Of a stretch of 64,000 bases of DNA, positions 31,971 through 42,671 are shown in pieces (position 1 is the first letter of the stretch; the number at the start of each line of letters is the position of its first letter). The translations under genes and the position numbers were made by a program. Below the pieces are notes generated by a model that did not search any database, was not told the origin of the DNA, and saw nothing but the letters and a program-made list of their open reading frames with translations. Source of the DNA: Calliphora vicina (lineage: Eukaryota > Arthropoda > Insecta > Diptera > Calliphoridae); assembly GCF_958450345.1 (NCBI RefSeq), contig NC_088782.1, positions 103,756,358 through 103,820,357 on the forward strand. The letters are read 5' to 3'.

Positions 31971-33410
31971 AAACAGATGATGAAAGTCACTTGCTACTAT
32001 TAAAGGAAAGAATTCGAATAAAGTTGTTGTCCTTTAACTCCTTAAATTCGATCATTTTTATCACATAATTATAGATTTTTATTATTAAAAATCGATTTCG
32101 TAAATAATTACAACATTTTTTTGTGATGATTACTTCAATATCATTTGTCATTATTAGTGAAATACCATAAATAAGTAAGATGGATATAGTTTTTTTCATA
32201 CTGCATTTACTTGTAGTAAAAGTTTTATTTTAACAAAATTACCCTTGAGACATTTTATGAATTAAAGTTTTTTTTTTTCTCTTACACACTCTTTACATAA
32301 AAACTAGCATATTCTTGCTGTATTTTCAGAATCAAATAATAACTATAATTTTACTATGGAAAAACGTTGAAAAAAGAGAGCCAAAAAAAGCAATAATAAA
32401 ACACATAAAACTACTAGAATCCCTATAGATTTAACCCCAATATTAGAATTTTTTGCTCTAATATTTGTAAATAAACATAAATATAGAAAAAAACAAACGA
32501 AAAACCATTAAAACCATTTCAATAATACTCATAATATGAATTATATGTAAGTGATTAGAATGCTCGTGTACTCGCAATAAATACATACAGGAATATTGTA
32601 AATAAAACGATATAGTATAGATATATTGTAGTAAAAATGTTGAATATAACGTGCTGGTGGTTGGCAAGTTGAAATAATAAAAACCGAATTTTCTAAATAG
32701 TGTTAAAATTGAAATAATTCATCCAAAAATACATATGTACAAATAAAAAAAATATTTATTACATCTAGCAAAAAAATGCAATACAGCCACTCCACATACA
32801 ATGGAGTGAATGGATAAAAATCTCTGAAAATACAGCTCAAATCAGGAAATGTGTAAAATTATGAAATCTCAAGCTTTTCCTACTTGCTTTAAAATTAAAT
32901 ATTAGCCCCCTATATTCATAAACAGTGTTTAAATTTATCCAAACTTTATAAAAGTTTTGTTTTATAAACCTTTCATAAATTTATAAATTGTTTATTAATA
33001 TGGTGGTAAATATATAGAAGGCTCTGGTGTAATTAACATGGTAAATGTATTTATTTTTGTCATATTTATCTGATTTCTATTTTATATGCCTCACTCTTAT
33101 CCTTTGAGTTGATAGAACGAATCTAAACTACAATATCCATTAGCATGTTTACAATAAGGCAATGAATCTATTTTCTATAACTCTCCCTCTCTTACTCCCT
33201 TGCTCTATTGTTTATTTTATTATTTGTATGTTTTTATTGTTTAGCTTTTTGTTTTTATATTATTTGTTTTTTGCTTTGATTCTTTATTGTACAATTATTT
33301 GTTATAAACCAATATGTACATGGATATTAAAAAGTACAAGTACACCCTGGCAACAATTTTAGATAAATAATAAATAACCTATTGTAGCTTCATATATTGA
33401 ATTTTTTGAG
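31971..33410. other. A+T-rich non-coding stretch
   Basis: No gene or element recognised. Frames at 31987-32199, 32458-32667 and 33162-33362 are hydrophobic low-complexity translations of T-rich DNA. Confidence 0.45.
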
Positions 33411-33784
33411 TTTTAAAAATAGTAGTAGCAAAACTACTTTTTCAAAAGCGTTAAAAATACTAAATTTTATTAAGATCAGCAAATTTTAGTTATTGTATGC
33501 ATAATTACAGCCTTTGATTTAAATTTTGGAAATAGTAGTAGAAATACTACTTTCTTAAAAAGTCTGAAAAGTAGTAAATTTCTGGAAATTACATTAAGCT
33601 CTATTTATTTTTTGGTTTTGTGTGACAAAAAAATATCAAATATAATTAAAATCAGTAATTTTTAGCAAAATGACAGCCTTTAATTTGAATTTTGGAAATA
33701 GTAGTAGAAGTACTAGTTTTTAAAAAGCATCAAAAGTAAATTTCTGTAAATTAAATAAATCTCTACTTATTTTTTTGGCATTGT

Positions 33785-34195
33785 AGGTCATATTTTACTA
33801 TACTACTTGTAGGAGAATTTTATTGTTTATTAAATTATCAGAACATGTAGAAAAAAAACGTTTATTTTAATTTTAATAATTTTATTTTACTTAACAAGAA
33901 GTCCGCTTCTTGCGGTTGACAAAATGCAAGTGTTAATTTATTTTACTAGATCATCAAAACCAACGATGATATGTTTTTCTACCTGACTTCAATTTCAATT
34001 GTACATTCCAATGTATTGATATACATAAGTATGTACGTACGTTCTCTTGTACTTTATGTAAAAAAGATCAGTTAGGTTTAGTTTAATGATTTAGTAAACA
34101 AATGATGAGTTAAAAGAAAATAAAAAATAAAGAATTTGATACATTTTTGTGTAGACTTTTTTGTAGGGTTCACAGCTCAGCTTATTATTTTTAAA
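33785..34195. other. Spacer inside the tandem array
   Basis: About 400 bp without the array core. No TIRs or coding content recognised; it may be an unclassified insertion or decayed array units. Confidence 0.35.
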
Positions 34196-34509
34196 CAAAT
34201 AATAGTTTGGGTAAAAATCCCAAACACTACTTTTTTAAAAACTGTTAAAAACATTCAATTTATTAAAATCTCCATTTTTGTAATTGTAAACAATTTGATA
34301 TAAATTTCAAAAATAGTAGTAAAAGTACTCCTTTTTATAACGTATGCAAATAAGTAAATCTCTATAAATACTACGTATTTGGTTAGAGAATTATCAATCT
34401 TCATTATGTTCTATTTTTCATTTTAATAAGAGATATTACGTCTTTATTTGAGTTTTTAAAAATAGTAGTAGAAATAAAATATTTTTGATAAGTAGCAAAG
34501 TGTTGGAAA

Positions 34510-34688
34510 CATAGAGCGGAAACTAGAAAAAAACTCAAACCAAAAAATTACTCAAAATAATCACACATACGAGAGTTGTTTTTGTTTTCACATATTTTTT
34601 TCTACTAATACATTCTCACCACTTAGGTTTCTGACAACTGAGTTAGGTCTTTGACAGGAGAGTTTCCACGCTATGTCTATTCTCTATG
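34510..34688. mobile_element. hAT-type MITE, 179 bp, perfect 8-bp target duplication
   Basis: The ends CATAGAG and CTCTATG are inverted. Allowing a small indel, CATAGAGCGGAAACT on the left matches CATAGCGTGGAAACT on the complement of the right. GTTGGAAA is present at 34502-34509 and 34689-34696, an exact 8-bp duplication as expected for hAT. The duplicated bases belong to the surrounding array, so the MITE inserted after the array formed. Confidence 0.7.
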
Positions 34689-35309
34689 GTTGGAAATACC
34701 TTGTTTTTTGTAACTCTCTTATTTTTGTTTGTTATTATAATCAAATGACAGCTTTTGATTAAAATTTTGAAAATAGTAGTAGAAATTATAATTCCTTAAA
34801 AAATGTGAAAAATAGATATTCATTTCTTTTAAATCTACATAGTTTTTATTATAACATCGAATATAACATCTTTAAATGCATTTTGAAAATATTAGTAGAA
34901 ACACTTTTTTTTTAAAAAAGTAAGAAAGTGTTTAAAATTAAAAATTTTATAAAATTCTTTTATATTTTACTGTTATAAAAAATATTAGTGGAAATTTTAC
35001 TTTTTAATAAGGCTGGAATGTAAATTTCCGTAAATTTTACTTATTCTGTTAGAGAAATAGCAAATTTCATTAAGGTTTACTTATTTCTATGTGTAATTTA
35101 TGTAATTTATTTAAATTTTTAAAAATAGTAGTAGAAATACACCTTTTCTAAAAAGTAAGACAAAAAATACTTTTATTGAAATCTTTAAAAATTTGCTATT
35201 ATAAATAAAATTATATTTCTCGATTTAAATCTTAAAAATAGTAGTAGAAATACTTCTTTTGTAAAATGTGCAAAAAGTAGTCATTTTACCTAAAGCCTAT
35301 TTATTTTGT

Positions 35310-35440
35310 TACCCCCAGTAACACAAAGTCTGGTTATGTGTTAGCTAATAGTTATACTGACAGTTTTCATACAAAAATAATTTTAACCGACAGTATAACT
35401 ATTAGTTAACGCATAACCAGGTTTCGTGTTAATGGGGGTA
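35310..35440. mobile_element. Near-perfect palindromic MITE, about 130 bp
   Basis: Arms of about 57 bp: CCCCCAGTAACACAAAGTCT and the complement CCCCCATTAACACGAAACCT, continuing through GGTTATG-GTTA-CTAATAGTTATACTG to CAGTTTT. The loop is about 15 bases. TA flanks both sides (35310-35311 and 35439-35440). It lies within the tandem array. Confidence 0.8.
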
Positions 35441-35769
35441 AGTGGAATAATAAATATATTTGAAATAAACTTACTTTTTGATATAACATCTAATATTAAA
35501 TTTAAATGCATTTTTTTAAATAGTAGTAGAAATACTACTTTTTTAAAAATTAAAAAAGTGTTAAAAATTAAAAAAAGTTATTATTTTTTTAGAATTATTT
35601 TCAAAAGCAACAGTCTTTGATTTAAATTTAAAAATAGTAGTAGAAATACTACTTTTTTAAAATGTCTGAAAAGTGCTAAAGGAACAATTTTAATTAAGTT
35701 ATATTTATTTTAATACATTAAAGACGTTTTTTCGACAATTTCAAAAATTATGTAAGTTTGAGAGTTATT

Positions 35770-36320
35770 TACGTCTATTCTGATTTGGCCAAACCATGTA
35801 TTTGTATGTCGAAATTTTTTCAATAGATCATTTGTGTTATTTTTATTTATAAAGCTAATTGAAGCCATTTACAAAAATGACGTACTTTTTTCGATACTTT
35901 TATAATGTCAATGTTTATTTGGCCAAACCCTGTATATGTATTTCGAAATTTGTACGACCATTTTTTTTAATCACTGATGCTATTCTTAATTTTTTGACTA
36001 AATTTCAGGCATTTACATGACTTACGTCCATGATTGTTTGGACAAACCCTGTATATGTAATCCGAAATTTGTATGACCGATTTTTTTTCGATCACATATT
36101 TTATTCTTTAATTTTTGGAATAAATTTCAGTCGCTTAGATGCAATTATTTGATACTTTTAGAACGTCCATGCTTTTTTGACCAAACCTTGTACTTGAACA
36201 TCGAAATATTTATCGATCGGTTGGTTATGGTATTCATACCAAATTTCAGACATTTTTATGAAGAAATAAAGAAGTTATGGATTTTTGGCCGGAAGTGACC
36301 TATTTCGGTTGGTATTTGTA
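35770..36320. repeat. Four-unit tandem array, unit about 115-140 bp
   Basis: The phrase TTTGGCCAAACCCTGTATAT followed by GTATTTCGAAATTTGTACGACC begins units at about 35795, 35920, 36037 and 36178. Each unit continues with a TTTTTTTAATCA- or GATCA-type stretch, TTAATTTTTGGACTAAATTTCAG, GCATTTACATGA and TACGTCCATG. Divergence between units is perhaps a quarter of positions by eye. No coding capacity. Confidence 0.7.
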
Positions 36321-37345
36321 TAATGTCATTACAAATATCAGCTATCAGGTCATACTATGTTGGTGTAGGGAATACAAATGTAACGAAATGTGTAGTTGGT
36401 AGGATTAATAATACGACTAGTTTTACAAGAAAATGTTGTCTGGGCATGTATAAATTTGTATAAATATGTTAGTATGTTTCCATGTATGTATGAAACTTTG
36501 TAGTAAACTGAATTTAATATATTTTTTTTTTACTAAAAACAGTGCTCATTTATCAATATTACCGCTGAAAATTTGTATGTTTGTTAGTTCTTATTTTTGT
36601 AAATTATACTACAAACAAAACAATAACAAGCATATTTGTAATATATATGTAGGTCCCTTAGATACATATTAATGGAACTTAATTGTATTTGTGCATGTAT
36701 CAATAATAAAAAGAGTTGGAGGACACGAATTTAGAATAAGATATGTAAAATTGTTCATGAACAAAGTATGAATATTACAAATTATTTATACATAATTTTT
36801 AATTATTTAATTATAAAGTTGTTAGCTACATATATAAAACTCATACGGGAAAATAAAACAGTACATTTAAAGAATTGACCATCTGAAATTCTCATTCGAT
36901 CTATAGTTTTATTATTTAGTTTTACTAAACTACTAAAATAGCATTTATTTTAGTGTTTGAAAAATAAAAAGCCGTATTCAATACATTCAAATTCGATACA
37001 AGTCATCTGAATTCTATTTCTACGATTCTCCAAAATTTTGGATTTTCCTCATATATTCATGAGCTGTTTAGTAATTTGGAAAATTATGAAAACTAAAATA
37101 CTTTGAAATCATTGATTTTAAACAATTCAAAAGGACACAGTCTTCTTAGGTTAATTACAAGTTTGTACAGTTACAGATTCTGATTCAATTTAGTTTATTT
37201 TTATATCGCTAATTTTTTAGATTTTCAAGTGCTTTTATTATTCAACTTGAGATTATTACCATCTTTGTATAAAGTGAATATAAATGAGAAAAATATAAAT
37301 TTTGAATACATTTAGTGTATTTTAATTTTCATCTTTAGAACTTAC
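36321..37345. other. A+T-rich non-coding stretch
   Basis: Nothing recognised. Confidence 0.45.
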
Positions 37346-37430
37346 TGTGCGTATGAGTATTTTTAAATAATTAAATATCACTCATACGTACATGAAAATT
37401 ATTAAAAGAATGCGAATAAAGCCGATAATC
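37346..37430. repeat. Hairpin of the GTATGAGT family with flanking homology
   Basis: CGTATGAGT (37350-37358) pairs with ACTCATACG (37380-37388). The loop interior TATTTTTAAATAATTAAATATC also resembles that of the copy at 58665-58705. The following AATTATTAAAAGAATGCGAA and GCCGATAA resembles the sequence just after that copy. So the repeated unit extends at least 40 bp beyond the hairpin. Confidence 0.65.
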
Positions 37431-37617
37431 TAAAAGTTGTAATAGATTTATAGTTTTATTAATATGAAATTCTTTCAAAATGATAACCAAGGGTCCAAAC
37501 TTTAAAATAATTATTAGTTTTAAACCACATGTTAGAATACAAATTGTCGCAATATGGAATTAAATTTCATATTTTTACAAAGTTTTTGTTTATGTACTAA
37601 ATCTTGTAAAAGTCTTG

Positions 37618-38290
37618 GCAGAAATTTAAATCGCAGGTACGGAAAAACTATAAGATATATTTTCATGATTTTTTCACGTTTTTATTCCCTATTATATTCT
37701 CAATAAATCCCAATGAGATGATCAAAAATTTCTGAAATTTGTTTAACAAAATTTTTAAAAATTTGAGAATGGAGTTTTGAAACTGCTGTTAAAAAAATTG
37801 TATTTGTTTGGTCAAACCTGCGAATAGGTTAACGGTATTCTACGAAGACAAAAACTCATATACAAGTAAATATGGATATATTTTAAGTAAAAATAAGCTT
37901 TTATTTAAATATTTATCAAAATATGTTAATTTTGTTCCTACATTTCTGGTTCTAGTTGCCTGAGACATGTTAATGACCTGGCGAATTTTTAATAACTTTA
38001 ACATTTTTTGACTAATTTCTGTTTTTTATGTCTCATTAGAACGACAATTACGTACATATTTCTATTCTTTTAAATTAAATTGCAAAAGTAATTTGTTAAT
38101 GCCAACATTTTTACAAAAACTGAAAAAAATGCATTTTTCCCCTTGTAAATGCATCTCAAAACTTCAGAGGGCTTGCGGCACGTCTTAACCCCAACCGATT
38201 TGCCTAAAATTTAGTCAGGATGATTTTTTACTAATGTTCACCAAACTGGGGGGTGAGAATGGCCAAAATCCAACTTTCGTTTATTAAAGG
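37618..38290. mobile_element. Second copy of the repeat at 9190-9800
   Basis: Collinear with 9190-9795 over more than 600 bp: TTTAAATCGCAGGTACGGAA, CAATGAGATGATCAAAAA, AACAAAATTTTTAAAAATTT, GCGAATAGGTTAACGGTAT, TCTAGTTGCCT and CTTCAGAGGGCTT all occur in order. It ends at GGCCACCCTAG. The palindromic left arm seen at 8226 is absent here. Confidence 0.75.
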
Positions 38291-38315
38291 CCACCCTAGT
38301 GTCCATATCATCCAA

Positions 38316-38870
38316 TTCAGGTTAAAAGAAGTTGCTTATAGCACTCGTCGTTGATGGTAATGGCATGGACAATGCTGTTCTCAAAGAAATATGAACCGAT
38401 TAAGGTGCATTAGGCGATCTTGAATCTAATGTGGATTTGTATCGTCCCAAATTCGAACATTGTGTTCTTCCGAAAATGGGCCTCATTGCTGAAAATGTCT
38501 TTTATATGAAAATTATTGTCAATTTACAACTGCTCCAGGGGCCATTCAGCGAATGCTCGCCGTTGTCTATGTTTGTTTCCCTTCAGCTTCATGGTCAGTT
38601 GAATTTTATATGGGTATAGTCGGCTAAAGGATGAGTTCTAGTGAGCGACGCGAAATCGACTGCCTTAGATTCTCCGGCATACTCTCACGGACAACGTTTC
38701 GTCTTCGTACGGGTGTTGATTCTCATTGTTCTCCGAATAGAACACTTAAATTGACAAAACAAGGAAACTGAATAAATGACAGATAATTAGACAGATGTAG
38801 CTTCAACAATATGGCAGCTAGAAACTGTCAAAATTAGGAAATCCCTATAGGAAGAACCTTTTTGTTCTTT
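38316..38870 (-). pseudogene. mariner relic, leader to middle of catalytic core
   Basis: On the minus strand a leader with GCCATATTGTTGAAGC is followed by broken frames. In order they read YKIQLTMKLKGNKHRQRRAF then AEWPLEQL, NFHIKDIFSNEAHFRKNTMF (first catalytic region, DEAHF changed to NEAHF), EFGTIQIHI and IGSYFFENSIVHAITINDEC (GPYFFEN..G.AITVN). The Asp of SDEAHF is Asn in this copy, which would be inactivating on its own. Confidence 0.7.
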
Positions 38871-39479
38871 TTGGAATATTTTCCATTATTTCGTTTGTAC
38901 TTTTTAGTGGACTTAGCACATTTTCTTATAAACATCTTTTTTGCGATATTAGTAAATTATTCAGACGTGATATCATCCCCAATAAGCACCAAAGCCCAAA
39001 ATTTAAGTACTTGAACATTTTGTTGGAATTTGACTTGAATACAGATACAATTAAGTTTAAAACTTGAAAAATATTTGATAAAAACATTTGGCTTTGATAT
39101 AAAGTATTATATAACTATTATTTAATTGCTTGAATATAATTCAAGGCTTGAATTATACTTGTTTTCAACTTGAATTCTAGTAAAAAGGATTATTGAGTAA
39201 AATTGTTTTCCTTAGATTGATAATTTATACATTAAATTTTCATAATTACAAGGAATACAGAACCTCCGTAGGCCCGACATATATGAAAAACTAAAAAAGA
39301 TCGAGTAAAATTAAAAAAATAAATAAACCTAAATATGAAAGATTTTTGTAGATCTTCTCTAGGACTATTTATATTTTAAATATCAGCTTATTCGGATTAT
39401 AAATAGATTTTTGGCGATTTTTTTAATAAATGTGAGACCCAAGGTGGCTTGTAATTTTGCTAATTAAGCGTAAAGTGCT
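38871..39479. other. A+T-rich non-coding stretch
   Basis: Nothing recognised. Several CTTGAATT-like repeats occur at 39020-39180 without clear periodicity. Confidence 0.35.
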
Positions 39480-39892
39480 TTATCTACATCTTGGGTATCT
39501 TTGGTGACTCCCACTGAAATTTTCCGCAAAAAATTTTCGTCGTATATTTTAACCCTTAGATGTCCTTTTTGAAAGGACTTCTTTTTATTTTCTCGAAAAG
39601 AGGGTCAAATTGACCCCTTAGGAGAGGAGCTAGAGGGTTAAGATCTTCCACAAAAATGATCCGCATAAAATTGCACAATATAACTCTGACAATAAGAATT
39701 CTCTTAGACATTAACTTACAACATTTTTTCAGTCGATCAAAAAATTAAAACTTTGACCCACTGTAAAAAAATTCAGACCAGGTGAACTATAACTTTATTC
39801 TACAAAAATGATCTACTCAACATGCCCTTTCAGAATTATAGGGCCGCTATTTTGTTCCAATCAATAAGTCTCAATTTGTTGGACAGTGTTAT
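39480..39892. repeat. Dispersed repeat copy B (copy A at 23745-24112)
   Basis: See copy A for shared blocks. This copy carries an extra AGATGTCCTTTTTGAAAGGAC segment (a small hairpin GTCCTTTTTGAAAGGAC) near 39558-39580. It ends at TTTGTTGGACAGTGT immediately before the HINE pair. Confidence 0.7.
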
Positions 39893-39898
39893 TTTTAA

Positions 39899-40476
39899 GA
39901 CAAGTAAGAAGTATGGTCGGTCAAGCCCGACCATATAATACCCTACACCAAGTAAATGAGTAAAAATATTTTTCTTTTAAAATTTTAATAATTTTTATTT
40001 TTGAGTGATTTTCGGAAGTGGGCCTTATATGGGAGCTATGACCAAATATGGACCGATCACCATAAAATTAGGTCGTGTGATTTATGTCTATATTAAAGTT
40101 AACTATGTTGAATTTTGTGTGTATACCAACATTTTTAAGCGATTTATGCACGTTAAAGTGATTTTCGGAAGCGGGTCTATATGGGAGCTATGACTAATTA
40201 TGGACCGATCGTAACAAAATTTGGTGACATGAATTTTGTATATATAAAACTCATTTGGAGCGAAATTTGTGTAGATACATAGATAAATTAAACATTTATG
40301 ACCGATAAAGTCCAATTTCGAGGGGACATTTGTATGGGGGCTAGGTGAAATAATGGACCGATTTCAGCCAGTTTCAATAGGCTTGGTCCTTGTGCCGAAA
40401 AAGTAATATGTACCAAATTTGATCTGAAATATCTTCAAAATTGCGACCTGTACTCTGCGCACAAGGTTTACATGGA

Positions 40477-40522
<46 letters not shown>

Positions 40523-40695
40523 ACCAGACCAACGGACGGACGGACGGACGGACGGACATCGTTTAATCGACTCAGAAAGTGATTCTAAGTCGATCGGTAT
40601 ACATTAAGGTGGGTGTTAGACTAATATTTTTGGGCGTTACAAACATCTGCACAAACGCATAATACCCTCCCCACTATGGTGGTGTGGTGTGTAAA
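39899..40695 (-). mobile_element. HINE, first half of a head-to-head pair
   Basis: The minus-strand 3' end is at 39899 (CAAGTAAGAAGTATGGTCGG, hairpin GGTCGGTCAAGCCCGACC). It has three 150-bp units with GGGAGCTATGACCAATTATG-type cores, a CAGC tetramer run (40475-40520) followed by GGAC tetramers (40534-40558), and the 5' end GGGTATTATGCGTTTGTGCA at 40640-40680. The 5' ends of this copy and of the next meet about 10 bp apart. Confidence 0.8.
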
Positions 40696-40704
40696 AACTG
40701 TATA

Positions 40705-41245
40705 TTTATACCCTACACCACCATAGTGGGGAGGGTATTATGCGTTTGTGCAGATGTTTGCAACGCCCAAAAATATTAGTCTAACATCCACCTTAAAGTA
40801 TACCGATTGACTTAGAATCACATTCTCAGTCGATTATACGATATCCGTCCGTCTGGTTGACTGGCTGGCTGGCTGTCCATGTGAACCTTGTGCGCAGAGT
40901 ACAGGTCGCAATTGTTAAGATATTTCGATAAAATTTGGTACATATTATTTTTTTGGCCAAAGGACCAAGCCTATTGAAACTGGCTGAAATCGGTCCATTA
41001 TTTCACCTAGCCCCCATACAAATGTCCTTCCGAAATTGGACTTTATCGGTCATAAATGTTTAATTTATAAATGTATCTCCACAAATTGCGCTCTAAATAA
41101 GTTTTATATACACAAAATTCATGTCACCAAATTTTGTTACGATCGGTCCATAATTAGTCATAGCTCCCATATAGACCCGCTTCCGAAAATCACTTTAACG
41201 TGCATAAATCGCTTAAAAATGCCGGTATATTCTCAATTTTCATAA
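40705..41245 (+). mobile_element. HINE, second half of a head-to-head pair
   Basis: It begins TTTATACCCTACACCACCAT with the subterminal pair CACCACCATAGTGGGGAG, then GGGTATTATGCGTTTGTGCA. The CCGTCC/CTGGCTGGCTGG microsatellite is shorter (40846-40874) than in its partner. It then carries one and a half 150-bp units and stops near 41245 without the 3' hairpin, so the 3' end is truncated. Confidence 0.8.
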
Positions 41246-42671
41246 AAAGTGAACTTAGCACATTTGCTAGCTAAACTAACCATAAAATCTTGGTCTATAT
41301 ATTTCAGTATTTGTTTTTAAATACTAACATTTATGTATTAATAAATATTCTATTCTTTAAAATATATCTTCTTCATACTCTGATGACACTAACCGAGAAA
41401 TGGGTTAACTACATTTTTATTTGTTAATATTTTATTTCAATCTGTTCATTTTCATAATCTGTAGTTATTATTAAGTTGAGCAATGAAAAAAAACCTACGG
41501 ATATAAGACACATTTTTATACTTTTTCTCAAATATTTCTTCTTATTTTTTTGTGAAAGGATGTTTGCAAAATTGTAATCATGAATTATGTTCCCCTCCAA
41601 AAACTGTTGGTTTGTGTTTTTCTTCTTAAGTCTAAGAACAGATTCATATACACACTCAACACAAATGCGGAAGTTATTTTAAGTAATTTCCCTTTAGTCG
41701 TTTTAAGCCAAAAATATAGGGAATGAGTGAAGAAAAAGTTGTAGGAGATATTTTTTGTTTCTGTCAGAAAATTTAACAATTTCTGGTAAACAACGCAAAG
41801 TTATAACAAGAAGAAACAAACAAAAAACAAAACATTAAAAATATCTTAAAAATCTTTAAAAACAAGTTAAACAGTGTAACAAATTTTTGTATTTGTAAGT
41901 AACAAGTATTTTTTGGTGTTCTGCTAAAAGGGGGATAAATGTTTGTGTATAGGAGTTGTATACGATAAAATTTGTTTAAAATAAAATATCATAAAATATT
42001 TAGAACCAGAATAATTATGTTAAAGATTCATATAAAAAAACTTGTTGCCTTTACAAAATTTATCATAAAGGATACTTTTATGAAATTCGGATCTGATTTT
42101 CAAATTGGAAATTTCCATTAAAATTTGACCACATGGAAATTGATAAACTAGTATCTCTTGTTATTAAAATAATTATTAAAACACCATTTACTTCTGAACC
42201 CATATGCATAGTTGCATGACCTTACAATTTTCTTTATTGTAGTGAAAAAACACAATTTTTCACATGATCTTTATTTCATTGTTTGTTAATGAATAATGAA
42301 ATTTAGTTTTTCCTTAAAAGCATTTCTTTTTAATGTTCATTTTGCGTGTTTGATATTTTTTACTCCTTCTTCTTTTAATAAAATACTAGTACGTGTAGAA
42401 AGTAAATGGAAAATAATATTATTATAGGAATTAATCCGTTTTTTGGTTAAGGTAAATGGAACAAAATTTTGTTAGAGATTAAAACAAGGTTTTTTTATGA
42501 TGCAAAGTATTGAAAATAATTTTAAGTACATAAGTAATAAGTAGGCTTTAGATGATCTTGATATTAAGATATACACATCGCTTCTGGAATCTAAGGTCTT
42601 GACAACAACTAGATGTCAAAACAACAGGATTCCTATAAACTCGACAATATGGGAATCAAAGTGATTGATTA
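41246..42671. other. A+T-rich non-coding stretch
   Basis: No gene or element recognised. Confidence 0.45.

Larger units (their letters stand above)
33412..35690. repeat. Diverged tandem array built on an AAAATAGTAGTAGAAATACT core
   Basis: At least 13 copies of the core occur at about 33415, 33530, 33697, 34227, 34310, 34460, 34770, 34887, 34975, 35123, 35235, 35518 and 35633, all in the same orientation. Each is followed by CTACTTTTTTAAAAAG and often GTCTGAAAAGTAGTAAATTT, and preceded by CAGCCTTTGATTTAAATTTT or TAACATC-TTTAAATGCATTTT. The unit is about 110-170 bp. Larger spacings at 33780-34190, 34500-34740 and 35300-35440 hold other sequence, two of them MITEs. Confidence 0.75.

Noticed and set aside
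32458..33362. Hydrophobic frames as transmembrane proteins
   Set aside because: T-rich DNA translates to Phe/Leu/Ile-rich peptides; there are no start context, homology or codon signals.
40374..40559. Frame with a repeated GWLA motif
   Set aside because: It is the translation of the CAGC/GGAC microsatellite in a HINE.
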